From an uncultured Lachnospiraceae bacterium (GTDB lineage Bacteria; Bacillota; Clostridia; Lachnospirales; Lachnospiraceae), in contig CAJUBR010000043.1 of the NCBI GenBank assembly GCA_910584695.1, forward strand, positions 1 through 22,224: 22,224 bases of DNA. Reading direction: 5' to 3'. Numbering within the stretch: position 1 is the stretch's first letter; every line of letters begins with the position of its first letter. Both the position numbers and the translations under genes were made by a program. The notes beneath the pieces are model-generated. The model ran no database searches and was not told the origin of the DNA. It was given only the letters and a program-made list of their open reading frames with translations. Shown here piece after piece: positions 1 to 7,194 of the stretch.

Positions 1-138
1 TTGCAGCTCCTTTGCAGTCCCTGTTGTCTTCATACTGGTCATTAATGAAGAAACAATCGGAACCATCATAAGCATAAATATTGCCAGTGCTATTATTACC
101 TCAACAAAACTGAGACCTTTATTTACTTTACGCACCAT
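1..138 (-). CDS. Prepilin-like protein (minor pilin/pseudopilin), N-terminal fragment
   Basis: The 46 codons visible begin at an ATG ending at 138 and run off the left edge, so only the amino terminus is present. It starts MVRKVNKG followed by LSFVEVIIALAIF, which is a class III prepilin signal: basic leader, Gly-8 before the cleavage site, Glu at mature position 5, then a hydrophobic helix. A GGAG sits about 9 bases before the start, and the gene lies 16 bp after the pilO-like stop, so it is probably the next gene of the pilus operon. By family knowledge PilD would process it for assembly at or near the pilus tip. Its exact class (PilV, PilW, GspH or other) cannot be told from this fragment. 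Confidence 0.85.
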   Translation of the reverse strand, partial: MVRKVNKGLSFVEVIIALAIFMLMMVPIVSSLMTSMKTTGTAKELQ

Positions 139-154
139 GGATCATCACTCCGTT

Positions 155-1402
155 CTATTGATATACTTTTACCGAGCCGCTCTTTGATACGGTTACTCTC
201 GGTGAAACCGTATCATCTTCCGATACCTTAACATAAACCGGCATCGAAGTTGTATTACGAATTGTAATCTTAACACCTACTTTATCGTCATCGCTCTTTC
301 TTGTGGAAGATTGAATCAGAATCTTTATATCCTCAGCGGAAACTACTTCTGCCTCATAATTCTGATTCTCATCTAATACATACTTACAGTAGATTTTTCC
401 ATCCTTTTCATAAAAATCATAGGTCAAGGACGATACAGAATTATCATTATTACTGATTACGGTCTTTTCTTTCCCATTACCGTTTTGTCCGATTACCTTT
501 GCGGATACATCACTGGTTGCAGGATTTAACATTGCATAAAAATCATACGATGATTCAATTGCTTTTCCATCCTTATCGTCATATTTATTCAAAGAAGAAT
601 CGGATGAGCCTGCATCTGTGCCGCCACCGCCTTCAAATATATTATCCACACCAATCTCTATCTGATCCAGTTCCAAACTGCGTTCCGGCCGTTCAGCACC
701 TTCCACGGAGTAACAAGTAAGATCCAAAGTGCCACTGTAGACATTGTCTCCTTCATAAGCAATATTTAGGGTATCCACCGTCATACGGTCAGAAAAATGA
801 TCAATATAGTCCACAACTTCCTTTAAAGACTTATAAGAACCGGAATATGTGATAGGAAATGCTACACTATAACAAATCAACTGATTTGGATCCTGTTCTG
901 GCTCTCCCTCTACCAGTGCACCTGCTTCTGCACCCGCCTCGGTTGATGCCGCTGCTTCCGTTGTTGCCTCGGTTGTCGCTTCTGTAGTTGCCTCGGTTGT
1001 CGCAGCAGCATCGGCTGCAGGTAATACTGCATCCCCACCATTGGTACCCATGGTATAGAACGGTGCCGGCTCACCTAAGCCCAATGAAGCAATTGTGAAG
1101 TCATTGTTATCCTTGATTCCCTCTAAAAACATAACTGTAATTTCCTGATTCAAATCAGCTGGAAAACAAGCTAATATCGCTTCATATTTTTCCGTATATT
1201 CTACGATTCCTGCTTCATACTTTTCCCGGTCTGCCTGTTTTGCCTGCAGATCACTTAACCGAATCTGTAACTGTGCCACTTCTGTCTCTAATGTCTGTCT
1301 TTCCTCAAAATTTGGTTTTGCAATATACATAATAGACAGTACACATACTGCAATACCCAACAATACCAGTAATGCAGCTTTTTCCGAATCTTTTAATTTC
1401 AT
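155..1402 (-). CDS. pilO: PilO-like inner membrane pilus assembly protein
   Basis: This 415-residue bitopic protein has a short cytoplasmic start, one transmembrane helix at about residues 9-29, a coiled coil at about 33-75, then an extracytoplasmic part. That layout and its position straight after PilM-PilN match PilO, which with PilN forms the alignment subcomplex linking the motor to the envelope. Residues 128-170 are low complexity, with four TTEA units at 135-150 followed by Ala/Glu/Gly-rich sequence, a likely flexible linker. A second domain follows at about 175-245 and a further beta-rich C-terminal region extends to 415, making it about twice the length of proteobacterial PilO (~200 aa). 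A G-rich ribosome binding site precedes the ATG, 12 bp after the pilM-pilN stop. The assignment rests on architecture and context more than on sequence motifs. Confidence 0.75.
   Translation of the reverse strand: MKLKDSEKAALLVLLGIAVCVLSIMYIAKPNFEERQTLETEVAQLQIRLSDLQAKQADREKYEAGIVEYTEKYEAILACFPADLNQEITVMFLEGIKDNNDFTIASLGLGEPAPFYTMGTNGGDAVLPAADAAATTEATTEATTEATTEAAASTEAGAEAGALVEGEPEQDPNQLICYSVAFPITYSGSYKSLKEVVDYIDHFSDRMTVDTLNIAYEGDNVYSGTLDLTCYSVEGAERPERSLELDQIEIGVDNIFEGGGGTDAGSSDSSLNKYDDKDGKAIESSYDFYAMLNPATSDVSAKVIGQNGNGKEKTVISNNDNSVSSLTYDFYEKDGKIYCKYVLDENQNYEAEVVSAEDIKILIQSSTRKSDDDKVGVKITIRNTTSMPVYVKVSEDDTVSPRVTVSKSGSVKVYQ
953..1000 (-). repeat. 12-bp coding repeat (four TTEA units) in the pilO-like gene
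   Basis: Four consecutive Thr-Thr-Glu-Ala codon units lie at residues 135-150 of the PilO-like protein. The nucleotide copies are near identical, with Ala and Thr codons varying at the third position. A 12-bp period keeps frame, so copy number could change by slippage and alter linker length without breaking the gene. Thr/Ala/Glu-rich linkers are common in Gram-positive surface proteins. Confidence 0.8.
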
Positions 1403-1414
1403 ATATTATCCCCC

Positions 1415-3043
1415 CTATTCAGCCGGCAGTGTTGCTTCCCCTGCCTCACTGTCCAATTCATTTTCCGGTTCCTCTTCCACCATAGATACATAGTCACACC
1501 GCAGTGTAAATGTATAATTAATCTTACCTGTATCCGTATCCTCAGCCTCATCAATTGTACTAACAAATGCATTGTCAATACATTCAATCTGCTTTAGTTG
1601 TACGATTAATTTGGCAATCGAATCATAAGAAGCCGCTGTTCCCGACAGATTCACCCCATCCGCACTGGAACTATAATCTGTAATAATCATATCCTTCGGC
1701 TGATTCTCCTCTAATGCCTCAATAAACATAATTACATTTTCATTCAAAGTACGGGTCTGGTCATACATCAGCTTTGCATCATCATATAAAGCCTTTACTC
1801 TATCATATTCATCAATGATCTGTTCTATATCCTGAATTGCCAGAATCTGTGCATTCAGATCATCCCGTTTTTTCAAGGAAGCATTTTTCATAAAAATAGA
1901 CATTACACCGGCTCCCACACCGATTGCCGATAAAACCACCATAGCCGCAACAGCACCTTTCACAGCATTGCCGGTCTTTGGCTTACCTTCTTTAATTTCA
2001 GAAAGGCGGAATCCCATTGGTGCAAAAGCCGCACCGATTGCTACAATCAGATAAACCGGATTATAGATACTTTGATCAATTTTACTATCAAATTTCACAT
2101 TGTAAAGACTATCCATTACTCTTGTCTGAATATTCAATTGAATCTTAAAGAGTCCGTCCACACCACGAATCAATGCTCCGTCGCCGGTCAGATACACATC
2201 ATCAATAGGTTTATCCGGATTCTTTGTTATGTAATAATCAATGACACGACCTATATTATTGACTAAGTAACGAAACGCCCCGGTATAAACATTATCATCA
2301 AAATCAACGGTTATCATCCGCTCATTCTGTAATAAGGTCAGTGCTGTGGTGGCATCCACTCCCTTTTCGTCCATAACCGCAGTGATCACCGCATTAGTTC
2401 CATATGGTATTGTTCTTTGTAAAAGTAGTGTATCGCCCTGTACGATATTCAAAATAGTAGACTCACCACTTAACTGGATTACCATTGTGGTCAAAGAAGA
2501 ACCGGTCTGTGTTTTAATCAATTGCAACATAGCATTACCGACATAATCAATGGATTGGACATTCAGTCCTAACACACTTCCCAATTCGTAGTAATTTTTC
2601 ACCATGGTAATCGGTGCTGCAACCACCATTAATTTGAGCTGCTTTGTCTTGTCTTCACCTGTAATATGTTCCAATACAGAGTGAGAAACAATATAATCTT
2701 CTATATTAACAGGAAAATATTCGCTTGCGTTTGCATTAATAATTCCCTTAATCTTATTCTCTTTTACCTCCGGAATCAAAACTTCACGATTTACCACTTT
2801 CGTTGATGTAAGAACAAAAATAACATTCTTATTGGTGATTCCGTTTGCATCTAACTGTTCCCTGATTGCTCCTGCAATCCGTTCCACATCCTTAATCGTT
2901 CCGTCTTCATATGCATCTTCCGGCGTTTCAAAAATCAACACATTATGTATATCTGTCTGTTTTTTTATTGAAGGTGTCACTTCAACAATTGTAATACTTT
3001 CATTCGTTATGTCTATCGTTAAGACTTTATTACTTTTTGCCAT
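1415..3043 (-). CDS. pilM-pilN: Fused PilM-PilN pilus assembly protein
   Basis: The N-terminal ~340 residues are an actin-like ATPase of the PilM/FtsA type. DITNESITIVEV at 11-22 is the first phosphate-binding strand, and YLTGDGALIRGVDGLF at 284-299 is the adenosine-binding segment. A short linker leads to a transmembrane helix at about 361-386, then a coiled coil (about 390-435) and a ferredoxin-like extracytoplasmic domain to 542, which is the layout of PilN. In most bacteria these are two proteins that bind through the PilN cytoplasmic tail inside a PilM groove; here they are one chain. Its role should be to couple the cytoplasmic motor ring to the PilN-PilO envelope complex. The ATG has a GGGAGG seven bases upstream. 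The C-terminal tail is very acidic. It follows pilD by 32 bp. Confidence 0.88.
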   Translation of the reverse strand: MAKSNKVLTIDITNESITIVEVTPSIKKQTDIHNVLIFETPEDAYEDGTIKDVERIAGAIREQLDANGITNKNVIFVLTSTKVVNREVLIPEVKENKIKGIINANASEYFPVNIEDYIVSHSVLEHITGEDKTKQLKLMVVAAPITMVKNYYELGSVLGLNVQSIDYVGNAMLQLIKTQTGSSLTTMVIQLSGESTILNIVQGDTLLLQRTIPYGTNAVITAVMDEKGVDATTALTLLQNERMITVDFDDNVYTGAFRYLVNNIGRVIDYYITKNPDKPIDDVYLTGDGALIRGVDGLFKIQLNIQTRVMDSLYNVKFDSKIDQSIYNPVYLIVAIGAAFAPMGFRLSEIKEGKPKTGNAVKGAVAAMVVLSAIGVGAGVMSIFMKNASLKKRDDLNAQILAIQDIEQIIDEYDRVKALYDDAKLMYDQTRTLNENVIMFIEALEENQPKDMIITDYSSSADGVNLSGTAASYDSIAKLIVQLKQIECIDNAFVSTIDEAEDTDTGKINYTFTLRCDYVSMVEEEPENELDSEAGEATLPAE

Positions 3044-3075
3044 ATTATAGCCTCCCTCGCTAATCAGAAGTTATT

Positions 3076-3912
3076 TCACACAGGTTTCACACCCATTATG
3101 TTCAGATACCAGCCCACAAGCTGTTCACCGCATATCATTGTTATATAAATGCCCAAAGATAAATACGGGCCGAGAGCAAACTGTCTGCCGCTCCCCTTAA
3201 TCTTCATCAGAATCAAATGTATAACCGACCCCGCTATACAACCGATTCCTAACGCTAAAAAATTAAGTTTCCAGCCTAATAGTAAGCCAGTCGCTGCCAT
3301 TAATTTGATGTCGCCGTTCCCGATTACTCTGTCAATCTCCTGTTCTTTTCCATACTGTTTTCGAAGTACCGGAGTCGCCAGTCCATTCACAAAAACCAAA
3401 AAAACGCTGACCGCAAAAAGACCAATTATGTATTTCGTCCAATTAGAAAAATCTGCAAATAACCGTATTATTCCACAAATAAATATAATCATATTACATT
3501 CAAAGGGAATAAACTGTGTATTCCAATCTACCACGCTTAGCAGTAACAGAGAGCCTGTGCATATAGCAAACAAAAATGTATCCAGATGTGTTCCCCTTGA
3601 CCAAAAGAGGACTACCATCAACACACAACTCACAATAAAATAAACCAACCGATTCACTTTCGTTCCTTTTTTTACGTACATACAGTATGGATGCACTTTC
3701 AAAAAGCTCACCAGCATAAATTCATCCAGCCACGTAGATCGATTCCACCAAATCTTTTTTTTTGCAAAACAGGATGAAAAAGAACTGCAGTTCTTGCAAT
3801 TATTTCCATCCTCAACCTTATTCAAATAATCTGATAATGAAAATGCCACGATTCCTAAAAAACCCGAAAGCACTCCCATCATTATCCCTATCATTCCATT
3901 CACTACATTCAT
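3076..3912 (-). CDS. pilD: Prepilin peptidase (A24 family aspartyl protease)
   Basis: This polytopic membrane protein of 278 residues carries both catalytic aspartates of the TFPP/A24 family: Asp129 in SVVDWNTQFIP and Asp201 in GNGDIKLM, the hallmark GxGD motif. It cleaves the leader of PilA and the pseudopilins after Gly. The N-terminal region is unusual. It lacks the canonical paired CxxC zinc motifs of proteobacterial PilD and has Cys39, Cys42 and Cys48 before a hydrophilic stretch, so N-methylation of the new amino terminus is uncertain. No good ribosome binding site is visible before the ATG at 3912; starts at codon 7 or 11 are possible. It lies 64 bp after pilA, with a strong hairpin between them. 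Confidence 0.9.
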   Translation of the reverse strand: MNVVNGMIGIMMGVLSGFLGIVAFSLSDYLNKVEDGNNCKNCSSFSSCFAKKKIWWNRSTWLDEFMLVSFLKVHPYCMYVKKGTKVNRLVYFIVSCVLMVVLFWSRGTHLDTFLFAICTGSLLLLSVVDWNTQFIPFECNMIIFICGIIRLFADFSNWTKYIIGLFAVSVFLVFVNGLATPVLRKQYGKEQEIDRVIGNGDIKLMAATGLLLGWKLNFLALGIGCIAGSVIHLILMKIKGSGRQFALGPYLSLGIYITMICGEQLVGWYLNIMGVKPV

Positions 3913-3923
3913 CGTTTAATATG

Positions 3924-3964
3924 TTTTCAGTAGCACACCGTATCAAACAATGTGCTACTGAAAA
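3924..3964 (-). other. Perfect 14-bp stem-loop between pilA and pilD
   Basis: Arms 3924-3937 and 3951-3964 are exact reverse complements around a 13-nt loop. A C/G-containing core (CAGTAGCACA) is flanked by four A-T pairs. In the pilA transcript the stem starts 12 nt after the stop codon. No U tract follows it, so it is not a textbook intrinsic terminator. It may instead protect the 3' end of an abundant pilin mRNA, act as a partial terminator, or hinder translation of pilD, which lacks a clear ribosome binding site. The structure is seen directly; the function is inferred. Confidence 0.75.
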
Positions 3965-3976
3965 AATCCTTAAATA

Positions 3977-4471
3977 TTATTTTTTCTCTATCAATTCTTT
4001 CGCAACATTAGGAAATGCCATACGTGACGGAGAGGATACTGTACCAACATAAACGTTGATTTCATCTTTACCAGCTGCAAAATTCATTTCTACAAGATAT
4101 CCCTGACCAGTAATTTGAGTTCCTTCCATATCCTTCTTAGATTTAACCTTAGCTCCTTTGTTACTCATTGCAGAGCTAAATGCATCATCAAAGCAAGCAT
4201 GTGTAGGTGCCCCACTAAAATTGTTAATAGGATTTGAGGCTTCAACTTTGAAAGTAGAATCATTGCCACCAACTTCATCATAAACGCTCTCATTTGCGAT
4301 AGCAGTCTGAATTGATGTAGCAATCGTCTGAGCATTTTGAACATCTGTTGATAATCTTGACTTATTGATGTACTTAATCAATGCTGGTGCCAATGCACCT
4401 GCTAAAATAGCCATAATCGCAATAACGATTATCAACTCCACCATTGAGAAACCTTTGTTTGTTTTTTTCAT
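3977..4471 (-). CDS. pilA: Type IV major pilin
   Basis: The 164-residue protein starts MKKTNKG followed by FSMVELIIVIAIMAIL, a textbook class III prepilin signal: cleavage after Gly7, new N-terminal Phe, Glu at mature position 5, then the long hydrophobic alpha-1 helix that packs in the pilus core. The globular part is short and ends KELIEKK. The start at 4471 is preferred to the ATG two codons upstream because AAGGAG lies at proper distance from it. It sits between pilC and pilD, has its own -10-like box and a hairpin on each side, and is the likely major subunit because it is the full pilin gene next to the motor genes. Whether another pilin beyond the left edge is more abundant cannot be told. 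Confidence 0.9.
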   Translation of the reverse strand: MKKTNKGFSMVELIIVIAIMAILAGALAPALIKYINKSRLSTDVQNAQTIATSIQTAIANESVYDEVGGNDSTFKVEASNPINNFSGAPTHACFDDAFSSAMSNKGAKVKSKKDMEGTQITGQGYLVEMNFAAGKDEINVYVGTVSSPSRMAFPNVAKELIEKK

Positions 4472-4506
4472 AATCATCTCTCCTTTTGATTAAAATTTTT
4501 TATTAA

Positions 4507-4530
4507 AACTGCTGTAGTTAACAACAGGTT
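4507..4530 (-). other. Imperfect hairpin at the 5' end of the pilA leader
   Basis: An inverted repeat (AACTGCTGT against ACAACAGGTT, with one bulge and one G-U pair) lies just downstream of the proposed pilA -10 box, so it would fold at the very 5' end of the pilin mRNA. Such 5' stems often slow decay. The pairing is modest and could be chance. Confidence 0.35.
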
Positions 4531-4535
4531 TAACC

Positions 4536-4541
4536 ATTATA
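4536..4541 (-). promoter_or_regulatory. Putative -10 box (TATAAT) for pilA
   Basis: On the minus strand a perfect TATAAT lies 65 bp before the pilA start codon, in the 94-bp gap after pilC. No convincing -35 hexamer is present at 16-18 bp, so if this is a promoter it may be weak or need an activator. A separate pilin promoter would explain pilin being made in excess of the motor proteins. Confidence 0.45.
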
Positions 4542-4565
4542 ACTAAATTGAAATTTGTACACTGC

Positions 4566-5774
4566 CTACATATTATCAATGCCTTCATACATGCTTAAGA
4601 TTGGTCCATATACTGCTGCCACAATACAACCGACAATGCCTGCCATAACCACCATCGTAAGTGGTTCCATTGCCTGTGTCAGAGACTCTGTTGCCAAATC
4701 CACTTCCCTGTCATAAAGCTCGGCAATCTTATCCATCATATCTTCAATATTACCGGTTTCTTCGCCAATCTTAACCATCTGTACCAACATGGTAGGGAAT
4801 ACTTCCATATCCTTAAGCGGCTTTGACAACGGAAGACCCTTCGCCACCTGAACCTTTGCATCCATTAAGCCATCCCGGAATATCTTGTTGCTCATCATTT
4901 TTGCCACCTGTTCAATGGCATCCAACATCGGTATACCTGCTGCCATCAATGTACTCAGACTTCTTGCAAAATTAGCCGCATTCGACTTAATTGTCAGATT
5001 CTTAAAAAGTGGCATATTAATTGCTATCTTTGCAAACAGCAGTTCTCCCGTTGGTGTTGCTTTAAACATCTTAATTCCAAAAACAGCAACCACAACGATA
5101 ACCAGTAAAACATACCATCTATGTAACATGAAATTACTTCCAGCTACCATGATTTTTGTTGCAAGCGGAAGTTCTACTCCCATATCTGCAAACATTTCCT
5201 GAAAGTTAGGAATAACCGCAATCATAACAACTATAATAACCAGTACCGCTACAATCAAAACCATAATCGGATAGGTAAGTGCTCCTTTGATCTTTCCTTT
5301 TAATGCATCACTTTTTTCAAAATGCACAGACAAACGTTCAAAAGAGGTTTCCATATTACCGGAAGATTCTCCCGCCGCTATCATGTTGATCATAATCGGA
5401 GGAAACACCTCCGGATTCAGTCTTAAAGAATCTGCCAGACTTCCACCTTTTTCCACATGCAGTCTTGCTTCAACCAAAGCATTCTTCAATACCTTATTAT
5501 CCATCTGTTCCGACAACATATCCAATGCGGTTATTACCGTCACACCAGCATTCAGAATACTCACCATCTGTTTACAAAGAATGGATAAATCACGTGCTTT
5601 TACTTTTTTCTTAAACGCAAACCCACCTTTGCTCTCATTGGCATCATTCAATTCCGTAACAGAAAGACCTTCTATCTTTAACTTTTCCTGAGCCTTCTCA
5701 CGATCGGATGCATCAATGGTACCTTTCTTAGCCTTACCATTCTTATCAATCGCCTTATAATTAAATTGTGCCAT
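4566..5774 (-). CDS. pilC: Type IV pilus inner membrane platform protein
   Basis: The protein has two GspF/PilC domains in tandem, each a helical cytoplasmic bundle followed by hydrophobic helices. The first includes LSILCKQMVSILNAGV and ends at a membrane segment (MVLIVAVLVIIVVMIAVIP). The second begins ARSLSTLMAAGIPMLDAIEQV and ends with the family's PLTMVVMAGIVGCIVAAVYGPI helix. The MAQFNYKAIDKNGK opening is the typical family start and has GGAGGAG upstream, so I start at 5774 (402 residues) rather than at an in-frame ATG 51 bp earlier. PilC sits in the membrane above PilB or PilT and converts ATPase rotation into pilin addition or removal. It has its own promoter-like sequence, which separates it from pilT. 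Confidence 0.95.
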   Translation of the reverse strand: MAQFNYKAIDKNGKAKKGTIDASDREKAQEKLKIEGLSVTELNDANESKGGFAFKKKVKARDLSILCKQMVSILNAGVTVITALDMLSEQMDNKVLKNALVEARLHVEKGGSLADSLRLNPEVFPPIMINMIAAGESSGNMETSFERLSVHFEKSDALKGKIKGALTYPIMVLIVAVLVIIVVMIAVIPNFQEMFADMGVELPLATKIMVAGSNFMLHRWYVLLVIVVVAVFGIKMFKATPTGELLFAKIAINMPLFKNLTIKSNAANFARSLSTLMAAGIPMLDAIEQVAKMMSNKIFRDGLMDAKVQVAKGLPLSKPLKDMEVFPTMLVQMVKIGEETGNIEDMMDKIAELYDREVDLATESLTQAMEPLTMVVMAGIVGCIVAAVYGPILSMYEGIDNM

Positions 5775-5891
5775 CCCGACTCCTCCACTATCCATCTCAC
5801 AATTTATCCCTATAAGGAACCTCACTATAAAAAGCCTCCCTGTTCCTGATAAATTATGAACAAACTGTTAATAATCTGTTTCTTAATTATG

Positions 5892-5919
5892 ATTATACTC
5901 TATTTTATTAAAATTGCAA
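5892..5919 (-). promoter_or_regulatory. Putative sigma-A promoter upstream of pilC
   Basis: On the minus strand TTGCAA (5919-5914) and TATAAT (5897-5892) are separated by 16 bp within very AT-rich DNA. Transcription would start near 5884, giving pilC a leader of about 110 nt. I searched that leader for c-di-GMP riboswitch features and found only a weak stem pairing AGGAAC with GTTCCT. Confidence 0.65.
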
Positions 5920-5958
5920 CAATTTTTTTATTTAAAAATGCCTTTTTATACATTTTTG

Positions 5959-6142
5959 ACAATTCTTACAGTTTTTTCTTTAAAGAAGTCTGATTCCAAC
6001 CATAAATTAGTGCATCTTATACAATCTTTACAGTTTCTTCTTTAAAGAAGTCTGATTCTAACCATAAATTAGTGCATTTTATACAATCTTTACAGTTTCT
6101 TCTTTAAAGAAGTCTGATCCTGAGCATAAATTAATGCATTTT
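5959..6142 (-). repeat. Three tandem 62-bp copies of the pilT 3' end
   Basis: The segment starting TTACAG recurs at 5966, 6028 and 6090, an exact 62-bp period. The copy at 6090 is the real end of pilT; the other two lie in the downstream gap. Read on the minus strand, copy 5966 still encodes ALIYGWNQTSLKKKL plus stop, and copy 6028 encodes the same tail with one TAG inside, against ALIYAQDQTSLKKKL in pilT. The two downstream copies resemble each other more than they resemble pilT, so duplication of an already copied unit is likely. Each copy contains the 14-bp palindrome CTTCTTTAAAGAAG. Confidence 0.9.
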
Positions 6143-7142
6143 CACGACTGATCGCTCCCTGTTTATATAATTCATACAAACAATCATCCAATGTGATCAT
6201 TCCCATCTGCCGGCTCGTCTGGATGGTCGACTGAATCTGGTGTGTTTTCGACTCTCGAATCAGACTCCGGATTGCAGGACTGCCAAACATTACTTCAAAA
6301 GCCGCCACACGACCGCGTCCATCCTCCGCAGGAATCAAAGCCTGTGAGATAACACCCTCTAAAATCATTGCCAACTGCACACGGGTCTGCTGTTGCTGAT
6401 GTGTCGGGAATACGTCAATAATACGGTCAATGGTATTTGCAGCTCCAATGGTATGTAACGTCGAAAATACCAGATGTCCGGTTTCGGCAGCGGTAATAGC
6501 CGTAGAAATCGTTTCCAAATCACGCATCTCTCCCAAAAGAATAATATCCGGGTCCTCACGCAGTGCAGCACGTAATGCATTTCCATAACTTAACGTATCC
6601 ATTCCAACCTCTCGCTGGTTTACAATCGCTTTCTTATGATGGTGTACATACTCAATAGGATCCTCCAATGTAATAATATGATCCGTAAGATGCTCATTTG
6701 CTTTATTGATAATAGAAGCAAGCGTTGTAGATTTGCCGGAACCGGTAGGACCGGTTACCAGTACAAGTCCTCTCTTTTTCTTATAGAGTTCGACTACGTC
6801 GTTTGGGATTCCAAGCTGATCCGGTCTGGGTATCACTGTCTCTACCCGCCGATACGCCGCCGCCATATTACCACGATCCATATAAACATTCACACGAAAA
6901 CGCCCCGTCTCATCAGAATCATAAGAAAAATCCACTTCTCCTCTTTCTTTTAGAATCTGTTTGTGCCTCTCGTGCATTGTAGCGCCAATCATCTCTGCTG
7001 CATCCATAGGCTCTAATACCGGACACTCCACCTCAATTAAGCGTCCGTTGATCCGAAGCTTCGGTGGTATTCCTACCGCAATATGCACATCAGAAGCTTT
7101 CTGCTCCACCGAAAACGCCAACAACTCTTTAATATCAATCAT
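6090..7142 (-). CDS. pilT: Type IV pilus retraction ATPase
   Basis: This 350-residue hexameric AAA-like ATPase has the N-terminal PAS-like domain (residues 1-110), Walker A GPTGSGKST at 131-139, an Asp box around ITLEDPIEY (157-165), Walker B IILLGEMRD at 200-208, the His box TGHLVFSTLHT (221-231), and AIRSLIRE at 290-297. The last closely matches the AIRNLIRE motif that PilT needs for retraction and that marks PilT rather than PilB. It drives pilus disassembly for twitching motility or DNA uptake. AAGGAAAGGGG lies five bases before the ATG, and the gene follows pilB by 52 bp, so the two opposing motors are probably cotranscribed. Its last codons are part of the tandem repeat described separately. 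Confidence 0.96.
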   Translation of the reverse strand: MIDIKELLAFSVEQKASDVHIAVGIPPKLRINGRLIEVECPVLEPMDAAEMIGATMHERHKQILKERGEVDFSYDSDETGRFRVNVYMDRGNMAAAYRRVETVIPRPDQLGIPNDVVELYKKKRGLVLVTGPTGSGKSTTLASIINKANEHLTDHIITLEDPIEYVHHHKKAIVNQREVGMDTLSYGNALRAALREDPDIILLGEMRDLETISTAITAAETGHLVFSTLHTIGAANTIDRIIDVFPTHQQQQTRVQLAMILEGVISQALIPAEDGRGRVAAFEVMFGSPAIRSLIRESKTHQIQSTIQTSRQMGMITLDDCLYELYKQGAISRENALIYAQDQTSLKKKL

Positions 7143-7194
7143 AATAACCCCTTTCCTTATCTATTATTATTTCTTCACATATGTTTCCAATAGA

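Noticed and set aside
1399..1587. Second small minus-strand gene at the end of pilM-pilN
   Set aside because: It is an alternate frame of the acidic tail with no ribosome binding site or family match.
3149..3643. Plus-strand 164-codon open frame inside pilD
   Set aside because: It lies wholly antisense to a gene with both catalytic motifs and shows no recognisable domain.
3924..3964. Intrinsic terminator after pilA
   Set aside because: The stem is perfect, but the sequence after it on the minus strand is AACATATTAAACG with no U tract, so I list it as an RNA structure.
5775..5884. c-di-GMP riboswitch in the pilC leader
   Set aside because: The leader lacks the GEMM conserved cores and shows only a short AGGAAC/GTTCCT stem.
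5959..6142. Regular 62-bp repeats as a CRISPR array
   Set aside because: The units are directly abutting copies of the pilT end with no unique spacers, and no cas genes are near.
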